A DNA stretch of 64,000 nt from Paenibacillus sp. JNUCC-31 (GCF_014844075.1 NZ_CP062165.1:496001-560000), one strand, 5' to 3'; shown: positions 22,466 to 31,733, counted from the stretch's first letter. Translations and numbers: made by a program. The notes: a model not told the origin generated them from the letters alone.

Positions 22466-23209
22466 TTAGGATTTTTGAATCAATATTTGCTGATTCCGTT
22501 CAATCAAACGACGTTTTAATGTAGTTAACTGAGCTGAAATGGTATCATAGTCTAGTGCCTTATCATTTGCATTTGAGTCTGCCCATTCACGGTTTAACGT
22601 CTCAACGTCCAGTAAAATCCTGTGATCGTTATAAACGTACGAATCTGGAGGAAGAGGATCACTATATTTCACCATTTCAATCATTTCTTCTAACGTTGCC
22701 TTAGCGCCATCAATTGCAGCACTAGGGGTCTTCTCCAGATTGTGCTGCAGTTGTATAAGAACTAATTCAACCTGTTTCAGTGTACCGATTTTGGCTTGTA
22801 TATTCTCCTGCTCACTGTTTGCTGATCGAATGTAAATGACCAAAATTCCACTTATGATGGTCGCTAATAATAAGGTTGAAACATGCAGAGCGATAAACCA
22901 GGTTAAGGCAACATCTGCTATGCCCGTGACAAGGGAATAAGTGAGCACACAGATTAAATATACTACGACCACAACACCCAGAGAAGCATAGCCAGGAATC
23001 AAACGTTTGACAGATTCCCAATGCTGTAATACATACATGGTATATGCCCATAATGCGGTAACTCCAACATAACAAGCTGCAAGACTAATCCAGAAGGAAA
23101 CAGTTAGGATTGATTTTCCAAACAGTGTAAATGACATAATGGATACGAGTGACAAACCGACTATATAGATCAGGCTCAAGATTAGGGCGTTACCACGTTT
23201 TAGAAACAT
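22466..23209 (-). CDS. Four-helix membrane protein with cytoplasmic helical tail
   Basis: 247 residues. Four hydrophobic segments at about 9-30, 36-62, 74-95 and 102-127 are followed by a charged, heptad-like tail from 130 to 247. It starts directly on the SPFH stop (TAA-ATG), so the two are translationally coupled. I recognise no named family. The arrangement resembles the ydjGHI set of Bacillus subtilis, in which an SPFH protein works with membrane partners, though this protein does not clearly look like YdjH. Confidence 0.75.
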   Translation of the reverse strand: MFLKRGNALILSLIYIVGLSLVSIMSFTLFGKSILTVSFWISLAACYVGVTALWAYTMYVLQHWESVKRLIPGYASLGVVVVVYLICVLTYSLVTGIADVALTWFIALHVSTLLLATIISGILVIYIRSANSEQENIQAKIGTLKQVELVLIQLQHNLEKTPSAAIDGAKATLEEMIEMVKYSDPLPPDSYVYNDHRILLDVETLNREWADSNANDKALDYDTISAQLTTLKRRLIERNQQILIQKS

Positions 23210-24514
23210 TTATGTGTCACTCCCATCCTGTAATTTGTTGCCGCACTCCAGACAGAACTTCTGACCGGGTTTCACTTCGTGATGACAATGATTACATTTC
23301 AAAACCAGGCTGGAGCCACAATTGCCACAAAATTTGATATTGCCTAAATTGATATGATTACACGATGGACATGGACTTGGCATAGGTTGATGACACTGAA
23401 CACATTCATTGGCATTCTCTGGATTATCTGCTCCGCAAGAAGGACAAGCATGGTATTTGTCTCCACAATTAGGACAAAATTTGGTTCCTTTTTGCATGGA
23501 ATAACCACATTTATTACAGTCCCTTACTGTTGTTTCAATTCCCAAAGTCTTGCCGCATTTACTACAAAAAGAAGCATCTGCCTGATTCGGGTGATGACAA
23601 TGATCACATAAGCGCATGCCTGGTGTTTCGGTAGTAGACATTACCCGTGACATCTGGGACATTTCGCCCCCGAATGTGCCACCTAGGCCGACCCCCATGC
23701 CCATTCCAAGTCCAGCTCCCATTAAGCCAGATTGCATGCTTCCTTCATTTTTGGCTGCACCTTCAAGCGTATCGAATGAACGCTCCTGTTGATAGGTGTA
23801 CCCGATAATGTCCATTTCGGCTTTGCGTGCCAGCGCTTCTCTCAATCGAATGACCGAGGGGTCCTCTTCAGGCAGATTCACACTGTGGATATACAGGTTC
23901 ATTAACTCAATACCAAACTCTTCAAAAGCAGATGCGATCGTATCAGCAAAATGTCGTGATATTTCGGCGATATAAGCATTGATTTCCAGTACACTTACTT
24001 TTCTATGTATTAGATAGGAAGACAGCATCGAGTTAATATTCATAATAATCAGCCCGCGAAAGTAATTGACCATATTAACCTGGTTGAATTCGGGCAGCGT
24101 TCCCACAAGTTTAACTAGAAATTTGCGAGAATCCGCTATTTTTATTCCCATCTGCCCAAAGGCTCTCACAGGAACGATAATATTATATTTTGGGTCCTGT
24201 ATCTGAATTGGATTTGCTGTTCCCCATTTCACGTCTAATGCACTTACTTGATTGACATACCACACTTCTGCTGCAAAAGGTGATTTTCCTCCGAACGGAA
24301 GGTTAACTATCCGATTTAAAATCGGGATATTCGCCGTACTTAGCGTATGTCTTCCTGGCCCGAACATATCAAGCGCCCTTCCATCCTTAAAGAGGATTGC
24401 CTGTTGGGATTGATTCACAATCAACTGGGTCCATGTTCCCAATTCGTTCTCAGGATGCTTCCAAGCAAATACATCAGGTGAACCGTCATACTTGATTACG
24501 TCAATAATGGCCAT
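23210..24514 (-). CDS. SPFH/virion-core-like (YdjI-type) protein with five C-terminal zinc ribbons
   Basis: 434 residues. Residues 1-240 match the YdjI-like SPFH domain (I-D-V-I-K-Y-D-G near the start; F-G-P-G-R-H-T-L-S-T; V-P-V-R-A-F-G). A helix and a Gly/Met-rich linker (about 262-290) follow. Residues 303-434 carry ten C-x2-C knuckles in a row, that is five zinc ribbons. SPFH proteins oligomerise on the membrane; YdjI of Bacillus subtilis, which lacks such an array, recruits PspA. No pspA gene is in the window. First gene of a four-gene operon whose last two products also bear zinc ribbons. Confidence 0.85.
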   Translation of the reverse strand: MAIIDVIKYDGSPDVFAWKHPENELGTWTQLIVNQSQQAILFKDGRALDMFGPGRHTLSTANIPILNRIVNLPFGGKSPFAAEVWYVNQVSALDVKWGTANPIQIQDPKYNIIVPVRAFGQMGIKIADSRKFLVKLVGTLPEFNQVNMVNYFRGLIIMNINSMLSSYLIHRKVSVLEINAYIAEISRHFADTIASAFEEFGIELMNLYIHSVNLPEEDPSVIRLREALARKAEMDIIGYTYQQERSFDTLEGAAKNEGSMQSGLMGAGLGMGMGVGLGGTFGGEMSQMSRVMSTTETPGMRLCDHCHHPNQADASFCSKCGKTLGIETTVRDCNKCGYSMQKGTKFCPNCGDKYHACPSCGADNPENANECVQCHQPMPSPCPSCNHINLGNIKFCGNCGSSLVLKCNHCHHEVKPGQKFCLECGNKLQDGSDT

Positions 24515-24748
24515 TTCTCTTCCTCACTCCAGTTGTAGAATACTATAATTTCACTTAATCACTTGCACTAACAATCGATTTCTAACAATCTAAAGTTGAA
24601 CCATTTGATATATTCCTTATCTATTAATCTTTCAACAAAAATATTTTTCATGTTTAGGCATTGCTATTTTACCATTTCTAACCTCCCTTCGCACTAGTAT
24701 AGTTCATATTTCGTGAGATTTTTTTCCTATTTTAGTGTTATAAATATA

Positions 24749-24786
24749 CTAAAAAACCTCTTGCATATAGATACATACAAGAGGTT
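24749..24786 (-). terminator. Terminator of the ankyrin-repeat gene
   Basis: Perfect 10-bp stem AAACCTCTTG/CAAGAGGTTT with a 12-nt loop and a run of T on the minus strand (TTTTTT). Confidence 0.85.
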
Positions 24787-24811
24787 TATGAAATTTTCTG
24801 AAACACTCCAG

Positions 24812-25879
24812 TTAATTCAGGAGACTTTCCAAATGTACTTCAGGTCCGTCCAGGAAGTTTTCAAAAGAACATATCGTTCCATGCTCCTGATGTTCAATGT
24901 CAGCATAACCAATCATTTTTTTACTCGGATTCCAGACGATCAGGAGATGGGAGTACTGATCCACGTCAGAGGATATGCGCAGCAGTTTCTGTCTGCCCAT
25001 CTTCATTTCTACCGTATCAACCAGTTGGAAGAATTCGATGTACCCCACGCCAGACGGATTGTCCGGCAAGTCAATTCTGTGCGGGCCTTCGTTCAGAAAA
25101 TGTATCAATGCATCAGGCAGCCTATACGATTTGAGCGCATGCAATTTGTTGCTCAGATCGTGAAATTTTTGTGGCTCATGAGCCTTCAGATATTCTGCCA
25201 TTTCTTCATTCTTTTGACTGATGGCAATCGTATATGCCCGTTCCCCATCCTTCTCCTGAAGGGTTACATCGGACCCCTGTTCCACCAGAAATTGGACCAT
25301 CTTCATATTGTTGCTGCGAGCAGCTACCGTAAGCGGGGTAGCCTTATAGGGATATACCATATCGGGCTCGTTGTAATTGATGTCCACGCCCTCGTCCAGC
25401 AAATACTGGACCATCTTCATGTCGTGATCCGAAACAGCTTTACGTATCGTTTTGCCGCCATATTTTCGAATATCCAGTCCGAGGTCATTCAGCACTGTGA
25501 TGTTCTTTTTGTTACCATAATACGCTTCATCGTATGCACTGGACTTGACCTTGTTTAAACCGTTCAATTTGGCGCCCTTCTGATGCAAATATCGGATAAT
25601 CTCTTCTCCACCATATCGGACCGCCTTGAGGATTGATGGCTTATCCTTCACATTCAGGTTCACTCCATGCTCTACCAACCGCTTGACCACTTCCTGCTGA
25701 TTAGTGATAAGAGCAAGGTCCAGGGGTGTCAAAGCTATGTACTTGCTGAGCGAAATCTCTTGTTCGAGATCCATGCCCTCTGTGATAAATTTTTCTACCG
25801 CAGCAGTATCTCCCTTGTAAATCGCCATAGCGTGATCGGGCAACGTTTCAAACGTACCTTGATTTCCGATTTTGAACAA
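24812..25879 (-). CDS. Ankyrin-repeat protein
   Basis: 355 residues from TTG 25879, chosen because GGGGGAGG lies 8 nt upstream; an ATG-like start further up has no ribosome site. Five to six ankyrin repeats between about 15 and 245 (T-P-L-D-L-A-L, V-V-K-R-L-V-E-H-G-V-N-L-N, M-V-Q-Y-L-L-D-E-G-V-D-I-N, T-P-L-T-V-A-A-R, M-V-Q-F-L-V-E-Q-G-S-D-V). The last 90 residues (Y-I-E-F-F-Q-L, L-L-I-V-W-N-P, I-C-S-F-E-N-F) look like a small alpha/beta domain similar in style to SMI1/KNR4 ends. Cytoplasmic protein-binding scaffold; partner unknown. Confidence 0.82.
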   Translation of the reverse strand: MFKIGNQGTFETLPDHAMAIYKGDTAAVEKFITEGMDLEQEISLSKYIALTPLDLALITNQQEVVKRLVEHGVNLNVKDKPSILKAVRYGGEEIIRYLHQKGAKLNGLNKVKSSAYDEAYYGNKKNITVLNDLGLDIRKYGGKTIRKAVSDHDMKMVQYLLDEGVDINYNEPDMVYPYKATPLTVAARSNNMKMVQFLVEQGSDVTLQEKDGERAYTIAISQKNEEMAEYLKAHEPQKFHDLSNKLHALKSYRLPDALIHFLNEGPHRIDLPDNPSGVGYIEFFQLVDTVEMKMGRQKLLRISSDVDQYSHLLIVWNPSKKMIGYADIEHQEHGTICSFENFLDGPEVHLESLLN

Positions 25880-26187
25880 AAGTCTAACCTCCCCCTGGTT
25901 AATAACTACACGACTAATTCCTGTGATGCACATTACTAATAGTATACCTGCTATCTATTTCTTTTGTACAAATCCTCCAACTTTCAACAGATAAATGTTC
26001 TGTGGTCTGCTCCGGTGTATCAGTAAATACGAATATCCGAATCAGTCTGCGGTTCAGTCCTTTCTAATCCGGATTTCTGAGGTGTTAGAATTGAGAACTT
26101 ATTTATTCGTATGCTATGATGATGGTTCAAACCTTTTTCTACTGAATACTCAATTTATGGGATATGTCCCAAATAAGAAAGGACATT
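25880..26187 (+). promoter_or_regulatory. Divergent intergenic region with a promoter for the serine hydrolase
   Basis: TTGAGA at 26092-26097 and TATGAT at 26116-26121, spaced 18 bp, form a good sigma-A promoter pointing to the hydrolase at 26188. No gene or repeat is seen in the rest of this stretch. Confidence 0.6.
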
Positions 26188-27174
26188 ATGAATCCTTTAT
26201 CCATACCATCTATGTTGCATCACATCATCCCGCCGCTGGATCTGCGCAGCTGCCTTGTCAGCGTACGTGGTGAACTCATTTACGAGCACTATCGCAACCA
26301 AGAGGCTGCAACCCATATTGCTAAAATCAATTCATGTACCAAGAGTGTGCTGTCCGCACTTATCTGTATGGCGATGGATCAAGGGATGCTGCCCGAGGCA
26401 GGCACACCGATCTCCACTTTTTTCCCACAGCTGGAATCTGATCCTGACCCACGCAAAGCGGAAATTACATTGGAGCAGTTACTAACCATGACGGCCGGAT
26501 TCAACTGGGACGAATTCGGAGGACAGAATTCATTTCCGCGCATGACGCGTACAGATCACTGGGTAAATTTTGCGTTGGAGCAACGCTTAAGTCATGTACC
26601 AGGTACACATATGGAGTACAATTCGGGAGTATCACAGATCTTGTCTGCCATCCTCATGCAAAGTACAGATATGTCGGTAGCTGAGTTCGCGGAACGTTAT
26701 CTATTTGGCCCCTTAGAGATTCAAGAGTATCAATGGGAAAGCGACCCTCAGGGTGTTCATACCGGGGGGTTCGGCTTAAAAATGCTCCCGAAGGATTTGC
26801 TAAAATTCGGACAACTGTTTTTGCAACAAGGCATGTGGAACGGACAGTCGCTAATTTCGAAAGATCTTGTTAGCCGCTCTACCAAACCTGCGATTACGGT
26901 AACTCCACCCAATCATGGCAGCTATGCTTGGCATTTGTGGGTCGATGTCTATTCAGACGAGACCACTTCCTTATCTGATGCATCCATTTCATCGGAACAG
27001 AACCTGCCTCCACTGGATTATTACTATGCCCGCGGATTTGGCGGTCAATTTGTATATATCGTCCCGGCTCTGGAACTCGTTGCCGTGCTGACTAATGACA
27101 AACGAAAGAAAGAAAAACCTCCACTGGATGTGTTCCCCAAACGGATTGCACCTCAACTGGCGAAACTCTTATAA
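26188..27174 (+). CDS. Serine hydrolase of the beta-lactamase/penicillin-binding family
   Basis: 328 residues. Catalytic S49-x-x-K52 (S-C-T-K) and Y-N-S (E-Y-N-S-G-V) are class C-like motifs, and G-F-G-G-Q near 285 replaces the usual H-x-G. No signal peptide, so it acts in the cytoplasm and is likely an esterase or peptidase rather than a resistance enzyme. ATG 26188 has AAAGGA seven bases upstream. Convergent with a second member of the same superfamily. Confidence 0.85.
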   Translation: MNPLSIPSMLHHIIPPLDLRSCLVSVRGELIYEHYRNQEAATHIAKINSCTKSVLSALICMAMDQGMLPEAGTPISTFFPQLESDPDPRKAEITLEQLLTMTAGFNWDEFGGQNSFPRMTRTDHWVNFALEQRLSHVPGTHMEYNSGVSQILSAILMQSTDMSVAEFAERYLFGPLEIQEYQWESDPQGVHTGGFGLKMLPKDLLKFGQLFLQQGMWNGQSLISKDLVSRSTKPAITVTPPNHGSYAWHLWVDVYSDETTSLSDASISSEQNLPPLDYYYARGFGGQFVYIVPALELVAVLTNDKRKKEKPPLDVFPKRIAPQLAKLL

Positions 27175-27202
27175 TCAGATTTGATTGATTTTTGGTTATC
27201 GC

Positions 27203-27256
27203 AAAATAACCCCTTAGCTTACCAGCTACTTCATTGGTAAACTACGGGGTTATTCA
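27203..27256. terminator. Bidirectional terminator between convergent hydrolases
   Basis: AATAACCCC...TTACCA pairs with TGGTAA...GGGGTTATT; T-rich tracts lie on both sides. Confidence 0.85.
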
Positions 27257-27302
27257 ATCATTTTTTCAGATTATTCATAACTAATCAAAATCAACTTGAA
27301 CT

Positions 27303-28349
27303 TTAATTTTCATAAGAATTAGGCCGTTTCACCAATACCTCTTCCACCGCAAGAGTTATTGGGTAAGGACCCGATTCTTTGTTGGAGAGGACAACAACTT
27401 GCACGTTGTGATCCGGATATACAGAAGACATGAACGACACCCCAGGATCAAAACCCATCAGATGCCATTTAAATAGTTCTTCCCCTCTCCGATCAATCCA
27501 GATCCCCTGCCCATAAAAGGTTTCATCGTCCTCAGGCACATATGGCGTAATCAACTTTTCAGTTGTTTCTTGGCTCAACAGTTCATTACTTAATAACGCT
27601 TCCCAGAAACGAATCATATCCGGCGCTGTCGTATAAGCTCCACCATCAGCCCCACCCTTAATAGGAATGGAAAAAATGTTGCTTGTCCATGAGCCGTCTT
27701 CATGATCCATATATCCGATCGCAGTATTACCCGGAAGCCGGTCTGTCACGAAATAACCCGAACTCGACATGCCGCACCTTTTGAAAATATATTCCTCTAC
27801 ATACTCCGTAAACGAATGTCCCGTGTGCTCTTCAACAATAAGGCCCAATACGATGAATGCCGCATTATTATAGTGGAACCGTTCACCCGGGGCAGATTTC
27901 ATAGGCAGATGCTGAAACATCGGCAAAAAATCATTCAATTGCCGCATCGAATAGACGGGCCGGTCCTTCCACAATTCAGCAAAATCCTCCATCACTTCTT
28001 CATCAAAATAATCCGGGATGCCTGAAGTATGTGTTAACAGCTGATGGATTGTAACTCCTTGATCCCATAGAGGAAACTTAATGCTCAAGACATCTGCCAA
28101 CCTGGAATCGTACGATAATTTTCCTTGTTCAATCAATTGGCATATACTCACTGCCGTAAAGATTTTGCAACCAGATGCAATGCCGAACCGTGTATCTGGC
28201 TGATTCAACCGTTCATCACTTCGATTGGCATATGCACGAGCCGTATTCAATAGCGTATCTCCGTTTTGTTTTATCAAAACTACGCCCGAAAAATCAACCT
28301 TCTCCATCACTTCTTCTATTTTGCGTGTCAGATCTGTTATATTCATCAT
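27303..28349 (-). CDS. Serine hydrolase of the beta-lactamase superfamily
   Basis: 348 residues from ATG 28349 (AGGTG nine bases upstream; GTG 28361 is also possible). Active-site S59-G-C-K62 and Y160-N-N162 are present; the third motif is H-L-M-G-F-D-P-G where the family often has H-x-G. Also H-T-S-G-I-P-D-Y and A-I-G-Y. No leader peptide. Relatives are D-aminopeptidases, esterases and Pab87-type proteins; substrate unknown. Confidence 0.85.
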   Translation of the reverse strand: MMNITDLTRKIEEVMEKVDFSGVVLIKQNGDTLLNTARAYANRSDERLNQPDTRFGIASGCKIFTAVSICQLIEQGKLSYDSRLADVLSIKFPLWDQGVTIHQLLTHTSGIPDYFDEEVMEDFAELWKDRPVYSMRQLNDFLPMFQHLPMKSAPGERFHYNNAAFIVLGLIVEEHTGHSFTEYVEEYIFKRCGMSSSGYFVTDRLPGNTAIGYMDHEDGSWTSNIFSIPIKGGADGGAYTTAPDMIRFWEALLSNELLSQETTEKLITPYVPEDDETFYGQGIWIDRRGEELFKWHLMGFDPGVSFMSSVYPDHNVQVVVLSNKESGPYPITLAVEEVLVKRPNSYEN

Positions 28350-28521
28350 TCTATTATTCACCTGATTCTTTTGATTTGATTTCTATGCTCCGGCTGGAAA
28401 TCATACGATGTCATATCAACAACTGAATGAGGAATGTAATCACCTACAAACTTTTCTATGTAATCGTTATCTTCCTCATTATTTATTCTTGATCAGAACC
28501 TGTATACCTTCCTATTTCTGC

Positions 28522-28560
28522 AAATAAAAAGAAGATTCCCTTATCCCATCAAGGAAATCC
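28522..28560 (-). terminator. Terminator of the tetR gene
   Basis: Minus strand GATTTCCTT pairs with AAGGGAATC (imperfect), then CTTTTTATT. Confidence 0.65.
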
Positions 28561-28579
28561 CCTTTTAAGTTAATTCAAA

Positions 28580-29173
28580 TTACGCCTGACAAAGCATGCT
28601 TAAATGTTGTCCAATCACGTTTTCCACCTTTTGAACGGTTAGCCTTTCAGGCTGCATCAACATATGAATGGCAAGTCCATCAACCAAGGCATACAACCTT
28701 TCGGTTTCGATCTCAGCATCCATCCCCGTACGTGCCATACCCTGTTTCTGCAACTCCTGAATTACAAACTGGGCAGCCCGATACATGCCTTGATGCATCT
28801 GATCACTTAACTTTTGCAGTTCGGGATAAACCAGCACTTTAGCCGAAAAAGAGAACCAAACCTCCATTTCTATTTTTCTGTCTTCATCTAAAGGAAGAAA
28901 TTGCAGTAGCAGATGTTTCATATTTTGTAATACAGAATCAGTCATCTGTAATGCCTCTACTCTTTGTTGAACTCTTTCAGCGAAAAGGTTCATGCAAAAG
29001 GCAAAGAGCTCCGCCTGTGTGGCAAAATAATGCCTCATGGAACCTACGGATAACCCCGCTTCCTTTGCTATATTTCTTACGGTAGCATGATCCAGTCCGT
29101 TATCCCGAATGACTCGAATGGCTGCGTCAGCAACGATTATTCTTTGTTTTTCATGATCTACGATTTTTGGCAT
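28580..29173 (-). CDS. TetR-family transcriptional repressor
   Basis: 197 residues. Helix-turn-helix at about 28-48 (A-T-V-R-N-I-A-K-E-A-G-L-S-V-G-S-M-R-H-Y-F) is typical TetR; the C-terminal helical domain carries C-M-N-L-F-A-E and E-V-W-F-S-F-S. ATG 29173 lies six bases after a perfect TATAAT, so the message would begin at or next to the start codon. It is divergent from an alpha/beta hydrolase gene across a long dyad, pointing to repression of both. Inducer unknown. Confidence 0.88.
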   Translation of the reverse strand: MPKIVDHEKQRIIVADAAIRVIRDNGLDHATVRNIAKEAGLSVGSMRHYFATQAELFAFCMNLFAERVQQRVEALQMTDSVLQNMKHLLLQFLPLDEDRKIEMEVWFSFSAKVLVYPELQKLSDQMHQGMYRAAQFVIQELQKQGMARTGMDAEIETERLYALVDGLAIHMLMQPERLTVQKVENVIGQHLSMLCQA

Positions 29174-29179
29174 ACTCCC

Positions 29180-29252
29180 ATTATACACCAAGCTTCTCTT
29201 TTTTTAATACGTCGTGCTATAATAAATTTTATAGTACATTGTATTAAAAAAA
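29180..29252. promoter_or_regulatory. TetR operator and divergent promoters
   Basis: A 54-bp dyad occupies 29199-29252: outer arms TTTTTTTAATAC (29199-29210) and GTATTAAAAAAA (29241-29252) are perfect, and inner arms GTGCTATAA/TTATAGTAC (one mismatch) share the same axis at 29225.5. TATAAT for tetR lies at 29185-29180 on the minus strand, and another TATAAT at 29218-29223 faces the hydrolase. Confidence 0.75.
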
Positions 29253-29278
29253 TATAACAAGAGAGGATTTAATGGCAG

Positions 29279-30295
29279 ATGGACACAAGTATTCAAAGCA
29301 AACACAAACGTAAATTTGGAGTATTGAAGTTCACCCTCGGGCTGTTCTGCACCGTTCTATTGATTATTGGTGGAGGTTTCCTGTATGAGTGGTACGCCTC
29401 TTCTCAGGCCAAAAGTGAGTTCCCTCCTGCAGGAAAGTTGGTTGAAGCAGGAGGTTACAAGCTTCATATTCATAAACAGGGGAATGGATCACCTACCATT
29501 ATTATGGAGGCCGGTAGTGGTGAGACCAGTTTGTCCTGGAGAGATATCCCCTCTGAGCTTGCTAAACACGCAACTGTCGTGACCTATGATCGGGCAGGAT
29601 ACGCCTGGAGCGAAGCCGCGCCCACAGAGCGTACAGGAGCCAACATCGTACAAGAGTTACATCTGGCTCTCGAAAATGAAGGTATTAATGGACCATATGT
29701 CATGGTAGGCCACTCCTTGGGGGGCATGTATGCCAGACTATTTACGCAGATGTACTCAAACGAAGTACAGGGCCTTGTCTTAATTGATGCCCGTCCCGAG
29801 GATGATGATCGGAATACGAAAGCTTTACTCCAACAGGATCATTTCATAGGGAACCCGCCTGCCTCATTATTATCACTGTTGAAGTTATCCGGAAGTTTCC
29901 GTCTATTTCCAGACTTCATGCTGGAAGGACTGGTTGCAGAGCAAGATCGGGATGCATTTATTAACGTGATAGCAACCCCTTCCTTTTTTCATGCCAAAGA
30001 AGAAGAAGGCGCTCTCGCATTTACAACAGAAGATGCCATTCGTGGGCAGAATCTCGGATCCATTCCGATACGAATCATTGCCAGGGGTCTCCCCCAGAAC
30101 TATGCCCAGGCGGGAATTTCAACTGAAGTTGGGCAGCAACTTGAATCCATATGGCAAACCGGTCAGCGTAATATGATGAATCTGTCCAGTGATAGCGAGT
30201 TTATCATTGCCAAGCAGAGTGGCCATATGGTTATTCATGATGAACCGGAATTGGTTGTGCAGACAATTCTTGAATTGATTTCGAGTAGGAAATGA
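29279..30295 (+). CDS. Membrane-anchored alpha/beta hydrolase
   Basis: 338 residues: a short basic head, one membrane helix at 15-37, then an alpha/beta-hydrolase domain. Nucleophile S146 in G-H-S-L-G-G, an acid in V-L-I-D-A-R, and H in S-G-H-M-V-I-H. Orientation puts the enzyme outside the membrane. Esterase/lipase-like; substrate unknown. AGAGGA is 12 nt from this ATG but only 5 nt from another ATG at 29272 in a different frame, which encodes 13 codons. Predicted to be repressed by the divergent TetR. Confidence 0.86.
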   Translation: MDTSIQSKHKRKFGVLKFTLGLFCTVLLIIGGGFLYEWYASSQAKSEFPPAGKLVEAGGYKLHIHKQGNGSPTIIMEAGSGETSLSWRDIPSELAKHATVVTYDRAGYAWSEAAPTERTGANIVQELHLALENEGINGPYVMVGHSLGGMYARLFTQMYSNEVQGLVLIDARPEDDDRNTKALLQQDHFIGNPPASLLSLLKLSGSFRLFPDFMLEGLVAEQDRDAFINVIATPSFFHAKEEEGALAFTTEDAIRGQNLGSIPIRIIARGLPQNYAQAGISTEVGQQLESIWQTGQRNMMNLSSDSEFIIAKQSGHMVIHDEPELVVQTILELISSRK

Positions 30296-30357
30296 CCGGG
30301 AAGGCATGAATTGAACCCCTGTTTTAGCAGAACATTTCTGCAGGGGCTGGCATATAA

Positions 30358-30396
30358 CAAAGACCTCTCTCACCATATTGGTGAAAGAGGTCTTTG
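30358..30396 (+). terminator. Terminator after the alpha/beta hydrolase
   Basis: AAAGACCTCTCTCACCA pairs with TGGTGAAAGAGGTCTTT around TAT; strong stem with A/T flanks. Confidence 0.85.
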
Positions 30397-30472
30397 GGAT
30401 GGCATATTAGCATTTTTCCAAAAATACAAAATTCATAAATTGCGCTCACAGTTCCGCCTCTTGATCACTATT

Positions 30473-31165
30473 CTACCTCTTGGCTGGACCCAAAGACCTT
30501 GTATTGACCAGATAGTACAGCGTGGCATAGATCGTAAGAATAAATGTGCCAAAGAACATACAAAACGCAAGTGATGGCCGACTTACACTCTCATGCATCA
30601 GTTCAACCAGCGTGTCCCGATTGGTTAATGCATCCCAGCTGTTCAGGCGATAAACACGTCCCAGCAGCACGCCGTAACTTCCCAGAGCACAACCTCCAAG
30701 CACGAAGATCCATGAAGCCCATCGTCCCAGGTGGTAATGGATCACTTCCTGCAGCTGATACATCGATAGGAATCCGAGCAATAATCCCGTCCAGACGAAC
30801 ATCAAGACCACGATCAAGTCATACCAGTACATGTAGTCCACACCATGTCCACCGCCGTAATAGCGGGAACTGCGTGCTGTCAGATGAACCAGATCCGTTA
30901 CAATGTAGGAAGAGTTCGGAAAGAACAGCAGCCATAACAGTCCGCTTGCAACGGCAAGCCATGCTGCACCTTTCCATTTCATATGACTGAAGCCATAGGC
31001 GATATAAGAGAATACAAAAGGAATCCAGCCCAGAAACAAATTCCAGATAAGGAAACGAAAATAGCGATGATCCAGCCAATCCGCTGCCGCGTAATACAAA
31101 CCCAGGGTCACCACTGTGACCACACTAAGGAAAATAAATATTTTGATATAATTCAGTCTTCTCAA
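30473..31165 (-). CDS. DUF1361 family membrane protein
   Basis: 230 residues with six to seven hydrophobic segments. The family signatures are present: F-R-F-L-I-W-N-L-F-L-G-W-I-P-F near 37-51, L-L-F-F-P-N-S-S-Y-I-V-T-D-L-V-H-L near 79-95, W-Y-D-L and G-L-L-L-G-F-L-S. DUF1361 proteins are widespread integral membrane proteins of unknown function. It follows the orphan gene at 31.2 kb by 34 bp and may share its transcript. Confidence 0.85.
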   Translation of the reverse strand: MRRLNYIKIFIFLSVVTVVTLGLYYAAADWLDHRYFRFLIWNLFLGWIPFVFSYIAYGFSHMKWKGAAWLAVASGLLWLLFFPNSSYIVTDLVHLTARSSRYYGGGHGVDYMYWYDLIVVLMFVWTGLLLGFLSMYQLQEVIHYHLGRWASWIFVLGGCALGSYGVLLGRVYRLNSWDALTNRDTLVELMHESVSRPSLAFCMFFGTFILTIYATLYYLVNTRSLGPAKR

Positions 31166-31199
31166 TGATATTTACCTCACTTGATCCAATGAAATACAT

Positions 31200-31733
31200 T
31201 CAGTTCCGAAAATATCGGATAATCTCTTCCTTGTTCTTTTCGACACGAAGATTCAGTCCACGTTTATCCTTCAAGCCATATTGTTGTAGTTCATGTCCCG
31301 GATCAAGCACCAACGGTTTGGTTGCCACATCCTCCAACAAGTTCATCGTCAGTTGATAGGTTTCACGAAGCTTGTCCACCGGAATAATGGATTCATATCG
31401 CTTAATCAACTCCAACAGACGCTCCGCATACACCAGACGTACCATACTATCCGCACTGGATAGTTGTCTCGATGCGAATGCTGTAATTGCAGCGATGATC
31501 AGCGGATTCGCATGATATCTGGCAATCAGGGTAAGCTCATCAACTGCGTCCCAGTTCATAATGGATAATTCAGACGTTAACTGATGGATTCTTTCGTCCT
31601 TCCATGTCTGCTCCAACTCCTGCGGCACATCCCATTGTTTATATTCCGCATAAACACCACCACGATGCATTTGAACAGCGCTCCCGTAATGTTTAACAAA
31701 CAACGCCTGGGGAACAGCCCAATCCATTTCCAC
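31200..31733 (-). CDS. Hypothetical protein of unknown family
   Basis: 177 residues, soluble and mainly alpha-helical by composition (L-T-L-I-A-R-Y-H-A-N-P-L-I-I, V-Y-A-E-R-L-L-E-L-I). No signal peptide, motif or repeat recognised. Start is uncertain: GTG 31733 and ATG 31727 are both in frame with only weak ribosome sites. Divergent from the cotF-like gene and upstream of the DUF1361 gene. Confidence 0.6.
   Translation of the reverse strand: MEMDWAVPQALFVKHYGSAVQMHRGGVYAEYKQWDVPQELEQTWKDERIHQLTSELSIMNWDAVDELTLIARYHANPLIIAAITAFASRQLSSADSMVRLVYAERLLELIKRYESIIPVDKLRETYQLTMNLLEDVATKPLVLDPGHELQQYGLKDKRGLNLRVEKNKEEIIRYFRN

Noticed and set aside
26188..28349. Beta-lactam resistance genes
   Set aside because: Both serine hydrolases lack signal peptides and the K-T-G-type motif, so resistance is unlikely.
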